From Phoma sp. XZ068 (Eukaryota; Ascomycota; Dothideomycetes; Pleosporales; Didymellaceae): a stretch of 64,000 nt of DNA. The DNA is taken from positions 1,054,001 through 1,118,000 of the forward strand of contig RBKR01000004.1 of NCBI GenBank assembly GCA_004835665.1, in the 5' to 3' direction. How positions within the stretch are numbered: the stretch's first letter is position 1; each line of letters opens with the position of its first letter. Positions 33,031 to 45,696 of the stretch are shown here, one piece after another. The position numbers and the translations under genes were made by a program. The notes beneath the pieces are model-generated. The model did no database searches and was not told the DNA's origin. It saw nothing but the letters and a program-made list of their open reading frames with translations.

Positions 33031-34047
33031 TGTTGCGATGTGGATCAGGGACGACGCCGCGTAGTTGATTGTTAGACGATTACAATGTGGGTCGTCGGCA
33101 CAAGAAGCGAAAGTTCACCGAACCTCGAGTGCCGGTGAGTCGAACAGATAAGGTGGTTGTTATTCCCGAACTAACACTACGGTTCAGATGTGGCGATGTT
33201 CGAGATGATGTGATCCGTCGTAGCCGTGAAATCTGCCTGCCAGCCTCAAGCGAACGATGTCATACAATAGCCCAAACACGGTCCGTGAGTGCCTCGTGAC
33301 TACAGACCCTTGGTATTTGAGGCGATTCAGAAGAAGTGTGGTAAGGATAGTGGAGCCAATTAAGGAACCCAAAAAGAAGCATATGTATTGACCGGGCCGA
33401 GATTCTTGGCGCGAGACTGCTCGACGATAGACGAGCAATGCGAACAAAAGTGATGTTCAAGGATGTACTAATTTGTGGCAGTGATAGACATTCGCTGCTA
33501 CCCAAGGCCTATTCCATTCAGCCACCCCGAATGGCCTCAACGCTAAAGAGATGGCGCAGTATGCGGTCGACTTTGAAGCTCACCGAGAGCGGAAACATGT
33601 CTCTCAAGGATAAAGCTCGCCAGAGTTCAGCTTGGTCAGGTGAGGGAGTGGGCTGTGCAGCCCAAGGCTGACTTTCGCGCTGACTTCTTGCCTGAGCAAG
33701 GCTACCATTGGCTAGCGCGGCGCACGGACCTTCATACCGGTCTACTCTTTCGGGACCACGGCATACACGAACTGCTTGGAACTGCATGCGCCTCAAGGAG
33801 AAGTTCATTGAGTGGTTGAGTTTATAAAGACTCTGGTTCGCCCTGTGATGGCTGCATCATCTGAATCGGAATCCAAGTCCAACCTTGGAATTCTACTCAT
33901 TGCATCACCTCTACCAGCAATCAATTATTCATATAAGCAGTCTTTAGAGATTTAAAACTCCAAGGCCTCCCACCTTTCTGAGCGCCCAGTAATAATCGTT
34001 TCGACATCTACACGACATTCATACGTACTTCACAACCAACCGCAAAG
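33031..34047. other. Divergent spacer between PPSY gene and flotillin
   Basis: About 1 kb between two divergent start codons. Several 60-100 codon frames occur on both strands, overlap each other, and show no domain. Promoters and 5' leaders of both neighbours are expected here. Confidence 0.4.
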
Positions 34048-35634
34048 ATGCCTTGGTACCATGTAGCAGAGCCCAATTCCTACCTCGTTGTCACGGGTGT
34101 AGGAATTGAGAAGGTCAAGATTCAGAAGAAAGTGCGTTTCCAATGATTCTATCTGACATCATGACAATACTAACGGTCGCAGGCCTTCGTATACCCCTTT
34201 CAGAAAGTCTCCAAAATCAGCATCACACCATTCGATTTCTCCATGTCGCTCCAGGCCATGACCATTGAGAAGCTCAAATTCTCGCTGCCTGCAGTCTTCA
34301 CCATCGGTCCCGCTGACGACATGATTTCGCTTGAGAAGTACGCTGTCCTCCTTACAGGCGAGTCTGATGGGCGGCCTACTGCTGGTGCGAACAAGGGCAC
34401 TGTCACTGTCGCTGGCAGCGAGGGGAGAAACCATGTCCAGGACATTGTCAAGGGAATTATCGAGGGTGAGACGAGGAGTATTGTCAGCACAATGACCATG
34501 GAAGAGCTGTTCCGCGAGCGGAAGGTGTTCAAGGACAAGGTCATCCAGTCTGTTCAGAGCGAACTCGACCAGTTCGGTCTCTGCATCTACAACGCCAACG
34601 TCAAGGAACTGCAAGATACGCCCGGCAGCGAATACTTCGCCTTCCTCTCCCGCAAGGCGCACGAAGGCGCCCTCAACCAGGCCAAGGTTGACGTGGCCGA
34701 TGCTCGTATGAAGGGTGAAGTCGGTGAAGCTGAGAAGCAAGGCAAGACGAAACAAGAAGTTGCCAAAATTCATGCCGCCACTGCCGTCCTCGAGACCGAG
34801 CGCAAAGCAGAGAAGGCTACTGCCGATGCAAAGCTTACGAACAAGGAGATCCAGATTGGAAATGAGCTCAACATTGCCCGTATCAATGCGAAACGCGAGG
34901 CCGAGCAGAAGGACGCAGAACTGAACACCGAAGTCGAGAAGAAGAAAGCGCTCATGGAGCTGGAGCGCATGCGCGCCACCAAGGTCGTACAAGCACGCAT
35001 CGAGAAGGAATCGTCCCAGCAAAAGGCCGACGCCGAACTCTACGCCCAGCAGCGCGCAGCCGAAGGTCAAAAGTTCTCCGAGCAGGCCGACGCCGAAGCA
35101 GCCGCATACCGCCGCCTACAGGACGCAGAAGCCGACTTCAAGGCCAAGGAGCGCGAGGCCGAGGCCAACTTCCTCCTGGAGAAGCGCAAGGCGGAGGCAG
35201 AATACTTCCGCCGCGAGCGCGAAGCCCACGCGCACCTCATCACGCAGCAGCGCGAAGCAGAGGGTCTGTCCGCCATGGCCAAAGCATACGGCGAGATGGC
35301 CACCGTCCTCGGCGGCCCGCAGGGTCTCATGCAGTGGATGATGCTCAGCAACGGGACGTACCAGCAGCTTGCCAACGCGAACGCAAAGGCGATCCAAGGT
35401 CTGCAACCCAAGATCAACGTGTGGAATACGGGCGCGCAAGGCGGCGATGGCGCAATGGATGCCACGGCTCCGATTAGGAATTTGTTCCAGAGTCTGCCGC
35501 CCTTGTTGAGCACGATTCACGATCAGACGGGTATGGCGCCCCCTTCGTGGTTGGCGCAGATGCCGCAGCAGCAGGGGCTTGATCCGAAGACGTTGGAGAA
35601 GCTGGCGTTGAGGAATGGAAGTGAGACGTCATGA
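34048..35634 (+). CDS. Flotillin-like SPFH protein
   Basis: Exons 34048-34131 and 34183-35634 (51-nt intron) give 511 aa. The start MPWYHVAEPNSYLVVTGVGI and KAFVYPFQKVSKISITPFDF are typical of fungal flotillins. The SPFH/PHB domain spans about residues 1-200. It is followed by a long Ala/Glu/Lys-rich coiled coil (about 205-390) with EAE/KAEAE repeats characteristic of flotillins. The C-terminus is Gly/Asn/Gln-rich. Flotillins assemble on the inner leaflet of the plasma membrane and mark ordered domains; in Aspergillus the homologue FloA is reported at the membrane behind hyphal tips. There is no signal peptide or transmembrane helix, consistent with hairpin or acyl anchoring. Confidence 0.93.
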
Positions 35635-35865
35635 AGGTTGGGATGGGGGAGAGTGCAGTGAGGTAATGGTAGGAGCAAGAATGATTTGGTGTATGAGTTT
35701 GGTTGATTGGGTATACCCTGGAGTTTATAGACCGCTGATTTTGTATCCACTATCCATCCTGTAGTTTAGTATTTCTTATGTCCACAACATACGTTACTCA
35801 CATTGATCTGACTTCCAAAATGATATAACCCTATCTACATTTTTCTATCTCGTCATTGAACGTCC

Positions 35866-37065
35866 TCATGCACCGACCCCAGCATCACTGTTCAAGACCA
35901 CAATCCCATACGGATCCCTATCCACCTCACTAACCGCAACCTCAAACCCCTCATCCGCCAACGCCTCCTTCAGCCTCTCATCGCCCTCCTCATCCTCCCT
36001 AACAGCCTGCCACTCACCCTCAATCGTATCCTCAAGCTGCTCCCTGAGAACCTCTGCCAGGAACCCCCTCTCAGAATTACTATGAAACAAGCTAATCACG
36101 ACCTGCCCCTTCTCAATCGCAGCAAGCGCCTCATGATGGCTCATCTCCCCCGTAAACAGCAAATCGACGTCCAGATTGCCGAGCAAAGAGCCGCCCGAGC
36201 CCGCGCAGATGCCCACGCTGCGGATCTTTATGTCGCTGATGGTTGCGTCTTGTGGGATCGCAATCGGGAAGCCCTTTGGGTTGTTGAGGCCCTTGCCTAT
36301 CCGGTCGAGTAGTGTGGGGAGTGGTTGTGCCTCGTTGAACTCGACGACGCGGCCCATGCCTGCACCGGGGTGTGTTGCGATTTCGGGGGTCTGCGGGACG
36401 ATGGGACGGCGGGTGTGCGAGATAGACGTGGTTTTGGGCGGGTCTTTGGAGAGACGGAGGGTGGTTTGGCTGGGGTGGTGTTGCAGTTGGAAGGTTGGGC
36501 GCTGGACGGTGAGTTTTGCTGCTCCCGGTTGCTGTACGAAGGGATCGTGTTCGCCTTCGCTCTGCGGTGCTGGGGTGCCTGCCGCTGATGGGGAGGTATC
36601 ATAGCTTGTCTTTGTGCCGGTCACGATGTCTGCGAGCCAGTCTCCTAGCCCGCCTGGTGCTGCGTCAACAGCGGTGTGGGGGCTGTATACGCTGATGCCA
36701 TGGCTTGCGAGGCGGAGGAGCGTCTGTTGTTGGGTGTTGGCGAATGTGAGGGACTTCAAGCCGCGAAAGATGATGGGGTGGTATGCGACTACGATGGAAG
36801 ACTTCAGGGCGATGGCTTCGTCGGCGACAGCTTTGGTGAGGTCGATTGCGAGGAGCACTGTGTTGTTCTGTCGGCGTGAAGAGTCAAAGGGAGCTTCTAA
36901 GAGCAGTCCGGTATTGTCCCATGAGTTGTCTGCTAGTGCCTTCGGGTACCTATACCGTAGTCAGCGCACAACGCTCGATACCACGAGCCGAAACAATACC
37001 TACAGCTTCTGCATGGCCTTTACCACGGCCTTGGAGAAGGGCGCGAAACTAGTGTTCGCACTCAT
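35866..37065 (-). CDS. NIF3: NIF3/DUF34 family protein
   Basis: Exon 1 (37065-37004) and exon 2 (36949-35866) around a 54-nt intron give 381 aa. Exon 1 encodes MSANTSFAPFSKAVVKAMQ; splicing yields KLYPKALADNSWDNTGLLLE, the expected NIF3 start. Likely di-metal ligands are seen in VAYHPIIFRG, SPHTAVDAAPGG, GEMSHHE and LFHSNSERG. A Ser/Pro/Thr-rich insert of about 100 residues (about 165-260) separates the two halves, as in other eukaryotic NIF3 proteins. The molecular function of the family is unsettled; yeast Nif3 was named for interaction with the transcriptional regulator Ngg1. The divergent neighbour is FRA2. Confidence 0.9.
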
Positions 37066-37434
37066 GGTTGCAGCAAAAGAGCGTCTCAATGTCGGCAAGA
37101 ACATGCAGTATCTTGCAATGCTATGAAGCTTCAATGCTCGGGCTACCTGCACGTTTGTCAGTAGCTGGGCTTCCCTACAAATTCAGGCCTTCAGCTTGGG
37201 CAGCTATACGGAGGGGTAAAGTCTCTTCCGCAATTCACAAACATACCAGTGTATCTCAATTGCACTTTTTCAAGGCGAAACAATCGTTGCAGTTGCACGA
37301 CGCGTCTTCCCCTCACTCCAACAAAGTTCGTGTTCGCGTGTCGAGCTACGTCACATCGAGCTCACCCACCGACAAGGGTATTCTTATCAGATCCGAAGAT
37401 AGCCCACCATCAGCGGCCTCGCAAAAGCATCGCA
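37066..37434. promoter_or_regulatory. Shared divergent promoter NIF3/FRA2
   Basis: A 369-bp spacer lies between divergent start codons at 37065 (minus) and 37435 (plus). No named element stands out. Confidence 0.4.
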
Positions 37435-37928
37435 ATGGATCCGCGTCACAAACTCACAAAATCACTTGACCAGCTATTCGTCGACTCTTCAAACCCCACA
37501 ATCATGAGTGCACGCACAGACGACGAGGCTGCCCGCACCGCAGCAACCTCCGGTGTCACTCCCGAGGCCATCAAGCAAAAGCTGGAGACAAGTCTCGGGG
37601 CGACGCATGTTGAGATTGAGGACATGAGTGGTACGTTCCCAATTACTACAACTATCATATTTCTTCGGGTTCTACGTTCGAATCGATGATATCTGGGTGT
37701 TCGACGACTTAGATATGTATGTCACGAGACCACAAGCTAATATCACTCGCAGGAGGGTGTGGGCAAATGTACGAAGCCATCATTGTCTCGCCACAGTTCG
37801 CCAAGAAGACAACATTGGCAAGGCACCGTCTGGTAAATGCAGCGCTGAAAGAAGAGATTGCCGCCATACATGCCTGGACACCCAAGTGCCATACGCCCGA
37901 GGAGTGGGAGAAGAAGAAGCCGCAATGA
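37435..37928 (+). CDS. FRA2: BolA-like protein, Fra2/Bol2 type
   Basis: Exons 37435-37630 and 37753-37928 flank a 122-nt intron, one of the longest here; the product is 123 aa. Splicing joins EIEDMSG to [15 protein letters not shown], giving the Cys of the BolA [2Fe-2S] site. The conserved His lies in [20 protein letters not shown], and the C-terminus [12 protein letters not shown] resembles the Fra2/Bol2 ending more than the mitochondrial Bol1/Bol3. Fra2 acts with monothiol glutaredoxins Grx3/4 in cytosolic iron sensing. A second in-frame ATG at 37504 (MSARTDDE) could be the real start, giving 100 aa; the N-terminal 23 residues are not part of the BolA fold. Confidence 0.88.
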
Positions 37929-38092
37929 GTCACACGCGCCAAAGAAGAGCATCTTGGGTTCACGAGGTCACGATCAAGTCATGAATGTAGAGGAAGAAAT
38001 AGAGCGACATGAGCGTAAGGACAGAGAGAAAGAATTGGATCACGTGTCTTTTTGATTATGCGAGGATGTCTATATATGCAGTATGAAGGGTC

Positions 38093-40224
38093 CTAGCTAA
38101 GCAGAACCCTGATCTCTCCACCAGTACGAGGGAACAAGTCCCTGAGCCCGGGCTCGGCATCTTCATCGTCCTCGTCGTAGAGCAGATCATCAGCTGCGAC
38201 AATCTTCTTCTCCACAAACTCAAAGTCTTCGCAGAACTTCGCAGCCGCTTCCTCAGTGATGTCCTGAACCATGGTCCGGTTGTGCAGTTGCTTCAAGTTC
38301 TCTGCAGCATCGATGAGCGCAGAAGGCAGGAAATCGTCAAGTTGTTGGCTAGTTGCCACCAATGCCTCCTGATTGAGTGCAGCCAACTGTGGGATAGTCT
38401 TCAGGCTTTCAACTGTATCGCTGATGTCCGAGAGTGCCTCATAAAGTGTGATGAGCCCAGACTCGTGGAGAAGGTACTGATGCTGATAGTCCACAAGCGC
38501 AGCGACATGCTCCTCAACCGTCTCACCCATCTCAACGACTCGTTCTGCAGCGAATTTGAAAGTCGAGAGCGCCTCTCTGACGGCCAGCAGACAGTTGATG
38601 GCGAAGATGGCGCCGTTTGGTTGCTCCATGCCCTTTTGAAGATTGACACAGCCGCCCAGGAAAGGATCAAGGGCTTCAGCTAGCACAGCTTCAAAGTCGC
38701 TGTTGGATTCGTCCACAGCAGCTACAGAGGTGTCGTAGCTCTTAGCGAGCACTTTGAGGGTTTGCAAGGCCTCTTCTAGGAAGTCAGGAGGTGAAAGATC
38801 TGCTGGTGCAACTGCCAGTTCGCTTTGAACTGTGGCCACGTGGTCGCGCATGTTGGCACGGAACTGGCGCATTGCGGAGGCTTGTAGAGTATCGAACACA
38901 TCGAGGACGTCAGAGTCTTGACCGAGCAGTTTGACAAATGTGCCTTTGTAAAAGCCAATCAAGTTGGCGATCTTGTAGGCAAGCGTTGCATCTTCGTGGC
39001 TTTGAATAACCTGCTCGGTCTTCTGCCGTAGAAGGCGGCCCACGCCTGTCAGATCACGACTGACGAGTTGGTTCAGAGCCTTCTTGCCATCAAACACTTC
39101 TTGATCTCCATCGCCTCGTAGCCAGGGTTCGCTTTCCAGCCCGGCTTGGATGGAACGGCTGATCTCGTCACCGTCCGAAACGAATAACACTTCAAGCGCT
39201 TCTCTCTCCGACACTGTAGCGGAATGAGCCCATGCAAGCATGTCGCCGACGTACCGTAACGGATCGTGTGCGTAAAATTCAATAGGCTTAGTGGCGATGT
39301 GCGAAGTGTCCGAGCTGGAGCCAGTCAGAGCGGCGTGGAAAGAGTCAGACAGAATCGACTCTCGAGCTTCGGCGAAAGAGTCCAGGCAGCTTTGGAACAG
39401 CGTTGGTCGTTCCGCGAGGACTCGTAAGGATCGTCGTACAGATGCGCTGATCTGTGGATTTTCCAGGTCCAAGGTCTTGAACTCATGCTGTATCCAGCGA
39501 TATAGCTTTTGAAACGCTCCATTGAGTTGCTTGGAACTTTGCTCCAGAATTTCCAGACCGAGACGCTGGTCTTCGGTGCCTAGCAATATCTGGCAGTCGT
39601 GATGGATCTTCTTTACTCGAGTCAAGATCTGGAAGAACTCTTCATTTACTGGCTCTGCAGTCGATGTCAAGACAGTGGCCTGCTCTTCAGTAATCCGGAA
39701 GTGCGAGTTAAACGCGGTCAATATCTGATGCTTGGTCTCGATCTGTTTCCTCTGGTTGATGAGGCTTGTAGCCTCTTCCAGAACAGGGCCAGTTTCACGG
39801 GCTGCAGTCGTAATATGTGCACGCATATCAGCGCAAGAGTTGTTCAAGCTGTTGATAGCTGCGCCAATACGCTTCAGTTGCTACAAGTACTCAGTTCACG
39901 AACACACATTGCTCGACGAGAGAAACAAACCTCAGCAACTTCTCCAAAGTCCTTCACAATCTCGCCATTGCAGCCAATCACCTCCTTTTGGACATCCAGT
40001 CGAATCTGCCGCCTTGTCTCTGCTGTGTTCTGGATATTGCGCTCATCTATAGTCTCCAGAGCCCCTCGAATTTCCAGATCAGCATACGACGCAGACAGGA
40101 CGCTGGTTATCCGACTGGAAAGTGCGTTGACTCCCCGCAATCCTGCTCCTGTCTGGGGAGAAGCGGGAGACAAGCCATTCTGTGAAGCAGGAGTGCCACG
40201 CTCCTGGAAATAGCTTGTTGACAT
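38093..40224 (-). CDS. COG6: Conserved oligomeric Golgi complex subunit 6
   Basis: Exon 1 (40224-39931) and exon 2 (39880-38093) around a 50-nt intron encode 693 aa, the usual Cog6 length. The spliced N-terminus passes from [14 protein letters not shown] into [19 protein letters not shown], the conserved Cog6 coiled-coil region. Later segments such as [20 protein letters not shown] and [20 protein letters not shown] are typical of Cog6. Cog6 belongs to lobe B of the COG tethering complex, which retrieves Golgi glycosyltransferases. The chosen ATG at 40224 is the second in frame; an upstream one (40263) would add 13 residues not expected in the family. It is divergent to ATG9. Confidence 0.94.
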
Positions 40225-40557
40225 GGTTGTTGAGTGTGCAGCGGACAGCACAAGTGTACACATTGGGCAAATGAGATCGGGGCAGGTTTAACCGAGCCTT
40301 ATCGATATCGGCAGCTCCCAGCTATCAACCGCGTCACCTGCAACACCGGAAGAGCTCCCACATGACAGCTGCTAACACCATTCCTACCGTTTGTCACGCC
40401 GGCATACGCACAGCCTGAGACTTCCGTACGTTCATGGAGCTGGATTTGATCTTCTGGGCAAGATACAACCAGCCCTCTGATCACACTTCGCCTTGAGACG
40501 CCGCAGTACGACCACGCGCCCCGCCCGCTGCCTGACGCGCAGTGCAAGCGGTCCAGC
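40225..40557. promoter_or_regulatory. Shared divergent promoter COG6/ATG9
   Basis: 333 bp separate the start codons of COG6 (40224, minus) and ATG9 (40558, plus). The spacer is mixed in composition and I could not assign specific binding sites. Confidence 0.45.
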
Positions 40558-43325
40558 ATGATGGCCTCCAATCTTCTCTCCAGGCTCCTGCCCTCCGCAA
40601 CCGACGAACCGTTCGAAAGCGACCCTTTGAACCCACAGCCGCGCCGAAGCTCGACCTCGACGGATGGCCAGCACGATATGGACATAGACGAGGAGAACTT
40701 TGGGGCCTACTTTGAGCCGCAAGACTTGGAGCACTTGCTGGAGGAAGCTTCTGGCAGCCAGATGACGGTGGACAGCCGTGCTGTTTCTCCTGAAGCAAGA
40801 CGGAAGCTGAGCGGGCCTCCAGGCATCAACACGGCGAACCGAGCCGCCGGGTGGAAGCAGCCTACCTCAACGCGACCTCTGCCTGTAGACGACGACGATG
40901 ATGTTCCGCAGTCACTGCTGCTCGAAGGAGGGCCTTCGTCGCCCCAAGCGACACGCCGTACAGATGGCCTGCCGCCTCCTGTCCCTGGCCCCGCGACACG
41001 GCAGACTAGAGCGCAGTGGGACACTACGCAGAGACAGCAGCGACTGCATGACGACATGGCCGGGGCACCGGTCAATACATGGGGGCGCTCAGGACTGTTT
41101 AACGTCAATCCAAAAGAGAAGGCACTGTGGTTGTGGGTCAACCAGACTGATCTGGACACATACATGAAGGATGTCTACGAGTACTACCGCGGCCACGGCA
41201 TATACTCGATGCTGCTGAAACGGATCTTGACTCTGTTGCAGTCTGCATTCGTTGTTGGCTTTATGACCTTCCTTGGCTGGTGCATTGATTACTCCAAGCT
41301 CCCAGAGAGCCACAAGATGAGCGAAGTGCTAGTACCCAAGTGCACGTCTAGGATCCATGGTTTCTGGATCTTTTCCATCTGGGTTTTCTCTAGCTACTGG
41401 ATATACTCTTTCTATACCTTGGTCACGGACATACCAAGACTGAGGGGTATGCACGACTTTTATCACCATCTCCTCGATATTCCGGACCGTGACATCCAAA
41501 CCGTCGAGTGGCAACAAGTTGTCAGTCGCATCATGGCCTTACGTGACCTTAATCTCGCTACTGCATCAAACCTATCTCCAGAGACGCGGAAGCTGCTGGA
41601 TTCGAAAAGTAGACAGCGACTGGATGCTATTGATATTGCAAGCCGCCTTATGAGACGCGAGAACTACCTCATCGCCCTCTTTAACAAGGAGGTCCTTGAT
41701 GTGACGGTGCCAATACCATTTTTGGGGAACAGATACATCTTTTCCGAGACTACACGGTGGCATGTGGAGCTTGCTATCTTAGAGTTTGTCTTCAGCGGCA
41801 AGAACGGGCAGTTTAACCCAGAGTTTCTCAAAGAGCGTAATCGTCGAGAACTTGTGAAGAGACTCCGAACTCGACTAATGGGTGTCGGTCTGATTAGTGT
41901 CGTCTGCGCTCCCTTTGCGGTGGTTTTCGTACTGGCATCGTACCTATTCAAGTATTTTGCGGTAAGTTCTTACAATAAAGACAAAGGCACATTGGCTGAT
42001 AAGAACAGGAATACCACAAGGACCCCGGCCAACTGAGCAACCGTGACTTCACACACTTTGCGCAATGGAAGTTCCGCGAGTTCAATGAGCTTCCTCACCT
42101 TTTCGAGCGTCGCCATAGAATGGCTCAACCGTACGCTAACATGTACCTCGCACAATTTCCAAAAGACAAGACAGAGCAAATATCTTCGTTTATAGCGTTC
42201 GTCACTGGAGCCTTCGCGTTTGTGCTGGTAGCACTTACTCTTCTTGACTCGGAACTCTTCCTCACTTTCGAGATCACCCCTGGAAAGACAGCAATCTTCT
42301 GGATCGGTGTCCTCACAGCCATATATCGTTCTGCTCGAGGAAGCAGCCCTCAAGAAGACCAGATATCTGATCCCGCATTCTACCTAGGCCATGTCATCTA
42401 CCACACACGCTACGAGCCCGAGTCCTGGACCGACCGTCTACACACTGACGAAGTCCGCGCCGAATTCGCTACGCTTTATCAACCCAAGATCCTGATCTTC
42501 GCGGAAGAGATCCTCAGCATGGTCGTTACCCCATTCCTCCTCATCTTCCGCCTGCCCAATTGCAGCGAGCGTATCGTTGATTTCTTCCGCGAATTCTCCA
42601 TCGTCGTAGACGGTCTAGGTGTGACATGCTCCTACTCCATGTTCCCCTTCAACAAAGGCACCCAGAACCGCACAAACAACATCCCTACCTCTCAACCCGG
42701 CGGCGCACGCGTGAACGACGCTGCTTCGGACCCAAGAGAAGACTACTTCATGGCAAAGGACAACAAGATGCTCGCGAGTTACTACGGCTTCCTTGACACA
42801 TACGCAAACTCGAACGGCAGAGGATACAACAACAGACTCCAAGGCCGCAGTACTTTCCACCCTCCACCGCAGTTCCCGAACGCATTTGGCAACATGAGCC
42901 AGACGGCTCAGCCGGGAGATGCAGGACCTCATGCACGCGGCACCAGCAGAGGAACCACTGGTCGCCAACCTCAACATCTGCACCGTCGCACGCCGAGACA
43001 TCCTGCGCGAGACGAGCCCATGTCGTCTATGCTGCTGGATCCGCACCACCAACCTTCTGCTTCTGCGCTGAGGAGTTCGCCGCGTGGCGCGTCGCAGGGC
43101 AGGTACCAGTCTAGACTGCCTAATGTGGCGAGTCCGACGCGGCTTTCGGGGCCGAGGATCGAGGAAGAGAGCACGATTGGTGATAGCTGGCGGACGAGTA
43201 GGTTGGCGCAGGATGATGACGAGGAGGAAGAAGCGCCGGGCGCGGGGAGGGGTGGCGTGTTGCAGTTGTTGCAGCAATTTAGCAAGGCGCAAGCTGAAGG
43301 AAGAGGTGCAGGGATTGGAGTGTGA
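40558..43325 (+). CDS. ATG9: Autophagy-related lipid scramblase Atg9
   Basis: Exons 40558-41961 and 42009-43325 (47-nt intron) give 906 aa. The N-terminal 190 residues are disordered and acidic, with MDIDEENFGAYFEP. The family core follows: WVNQTDLDTYMKDVYEYYRG, membrane segments LLQSAFVVGFMTFLGWCI, FWIFSIWVFSSYWIYSFYTL, GLISVVCAPFAVVFVLASYL, SSFIAFVTGAFAFVLVALTL and a further hydrophobic pair, and between them EYHKDPGQLSNRDFTHFAQW and FNELPHLFERRHRMAQPYAN. The C-terminus is low-complexity and Arg/Ser-rich. Atg9 vesicles seed the phagophore and scramble lipids supplied by Atg2. Two adjacent ATGs (40558, 40561) make the first residue ambiguous. Confidence 0.96.
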
Positions 43326-43709
43326 TTTGTGATTTGTTTCGGTGTTTAGGCATGATCATTCATATGGTGTAGCATCATGGATACATGCATTGGGTGGGTA
43401 CAGGCGTTTCTGTGATACCTCGGCGGCTTAGATGGCTTTTGATAATCAATATGTCGCATCGCATTCTATGACGAGGCTGCTTGACTGCGGCTACGTAGTT
43501 TACTGGTTATTAACTTGATGACATCACATGAGGGTTCAAATAGTTGTTGTATCATTGTCATTGTCGGGCTGGTATTCAGTCATTCTCTACAGACGACACC
43601 TCCTCCGACCTTGATCGATGACTGAGGAAAGCAAACCACGCCATGACCGGTATCCCGTTTGAATAACCCAAAGCGCATGTTCATCATCTCTTCACTCGCA
43701 ACAAAACAC
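43326..43709. other. Convergent 3' flanks ATG9/RPL10
   Basis: A 384-bp gap between the 3' ends of ATG9 (plus) and RPL10 (minus). No gene is seen; both 3' UTRs are expected. Confidence 0.4.
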
Positions 43710-44496
43710 CTAAGCCTCTGTCTCGAAAGCCTCGGGGAAGCGGCGCATGTTGTATGCGAGGGGGCCCTTGTTGCGGAGGAACTGGACGTAGGCACCGTCG
43801 ATCCTGATCTTGCCCTCCTGACGCTTCTCGACGTACTCATCGCGCTTGAGGGGGGTGAAACCCCAGTTCTTGGAGACGATGATCTTCTGGCGACCGGGGA
43901 ACTGCGACGCATTAGTTGTGTTCAAGCTTTCTTTTGGAGGGGCTTCCGTACCTTGTACTGGCAACGCCTCAGAGCCTCGAGGGCGGTGGCGCGGTGAGAG
44001 TCACGGGTTCGGACGGACATGAGGATCTGACCGATGTTGACACGGGCAACGAGGCCGTTGGGCTTTCCGAAAGCACCACGCATTCCGGTCTGCAGCCTAT
44101 CGGCACCAGCGCACGACAACATCTTGTTGATACGGACGACGTGGTAGGGGTGGACACGGACGCGGAGATGGAAACCTTCCTTTCCGGCAATCTTGACGAG
44201 GTACTTGTTGGCGCAAATACGGGCGGCCTCGAGAGCCTCGGAGGACAGCTGCTCGTACTCGTTGGAGACGAGGTGGACGCAGAGAGGGAAGTCGTCTACG
44301 CTGGCCTTCTTGCGACCGAGGTCGAAGATGCGGATCTTGGCATCAGGTACACCACGGTTGAACCTGCTCTTGGGGTACTGGACGTCTGTCAGTCCGCTGT
44401 TCCTCCTCCATGCTTGTCACGCTTCGCAGTGCTTCGGGTTCAACGTACGGGCTTGTTCTTGCAGTAACGGTAGCAACGGGCGGGACGGCGGGCCAT
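43710..44496 (-). CDS. RPL10: 60S ribosomal protein L10 (uL16)
   Basis: Exons on minus: 44496-44449, 44377-43952 and 43901-43710, with introns of 71 and 50 nt, encode 221 aa, the family length. The N-terminus [20 protein letters not shown] is nearly invariant in eukaryotic L10. The loop [20 protein letters not shown], whose yeast counterpart reaches towards the peptidyl transferase centre, is intact, as is the C-terminal [20 protein letters not shown]. Rpl10 joins the 60S subunit late in the cytoplasm and is needed for release of Nmd3 and for subunit joining. The early intron after codon 16 is common in ribosomal protein genes. Confidence 0.97.
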
Positions 44497-45182
44497 TGTG
44501 ACGACTGGTAACCTGCTTTGAAATCAATGAGTTGGCTGTTCGACGAGCGCAAAAGAGCGGCGGGGCGTGTGGAAATCGCTCGAGGCTGTCGATGACGATT
44601 CTGGCAGGAGAAGGGGCGTGCTGCAGTACTTATAGAGACCGTACGTACCTCGTTGGGTGGGTTAGTTGACGAGTGAGGTCGGGCGGGCAAAGACGATTTC
44701 CTGTGTGAAGGCGCACGGACCCCTCGCTTAGCCGGCCCCGGGGGACTATGGGACGATTTCAAAGCAGCATCATCGCCACACTCGGCCGTGATTCGCGATC
44801 ATCGTTCTCGAAATGGTCCAAGCAAGGCTGGCAATTGACGATACTGTTTGCCATGTTGCGTGCTTCGTGCTAACACCGAGTGTGAGGCCGTTATTTGCGT
44901 TGATGTGCGCTGAAAATTCATGCAATTGTCGGTTTTGCACTTCTCATGTTGCTCGTACAGCCACCTGAATATGCGCCCCAATCTGATTTCAAAGCAAAAC
45001 TGGAGTCATGTATGCATGTGCACAACGCGAAGAGTCACTGATCGCACTTGGCACAGAAGGTATTTGGCGGCCTTTTACGGCTCACAAGTCTTGTCATTCA
45101 TTGGATATCATCATCGCACCAGCACTGAAGCCGTACGTAGGTATCAAATTCTATCTGGACCCCTCACTCTCAGAGTAACTTT
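44497..45182. other. RPL10 promoter and RPL30 3' flank
   Basis: These 686 bp lie upstream of RPL10 and downstream of RPL30 (both minus strand). The first 200 bp next to the RPL10 start are GC-rich with GGGCGGG-like words. No additional gene is seen. Confidence 0.4.
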
Positions 45183-45696
45183 TTAGTTCTCGGTGCTGGT
45201 GGTCAGGATGTCGGAGTCACCGGCATCGAGAATGGACATGGTGGAGCAGCGGAAGAGCTTACCGCAGGCGGTACCGAGCTCAATCTGTTTTGACACGTTA
45301 GTCTGCAGCTCTCCGAAGTCATGTTCAGACCTCTTCTCAGAGCCAACCCTCAGAGTATACCCCGTGTCTCAGCGTATCTCGTCGTTAGGCCATGAGAGGA
45401 TCGGGGTGGTACGTACGTTGTTGCCGGAGAAGTGGTGGACGGAGGTCTTGGACAACATGGCGTAGTACTCGAGCTCAGACTTGCGGAGAGGGGGAGTGTT
45501 GCCGGCAATGATGACAAGCTTGGCCTTGCCAGAGCGGAGGCTCTTGAGGGTGGACTTGTAACCGAGGGTGACCCTATCGCGATCAGTATCCTGCGCATCT
45601 GGTTGTGGTACGCGCAACGTACTTTCCGGACTTCATAACAAGCGCCAGGCGCGAGTTGATGGAGTCGGCGGTCCTCTTGCTCTTCTTGGGGGCCAT
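45183..45696 (-). CDS. RPL30: 60S ribosomal protein L30 (eL30)
   Basis: Exons on minus: 45696-45623, 45573-45417 and 45284-45183 (introns 49 and 132 nt) give 110 aa. The start [20 protein letters not shown] continues as [40 protein letters not shown] and [16 protein letters not shown], then [20 protein letters not shown] and AGDSDIL: full eL30. It binds kink-turns in rRNA at the subunit interface. In budding yeast Rpl30 represses splicing of its own pre-mRNA by binding a kink-turn in the first exon and intron; whether the 132-nt intron 2 here has such a role is unknown. RPL10 lies directly downstream on the same strand. Confidence 0.97.

Noticed and set aside
34159..35070. 303-codon minus frame inside flotillin
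   Set aside because: Antisense shadow of the flotillin coiled coil; no independent start region or domain.
37504..37506. Second in-frame ATG in FRA2 as the only start
   Set aside because: It cannot be excluded, but the upstream ATG is also in frame with a reasonable context, so the longer model is reported and the doubt noted.
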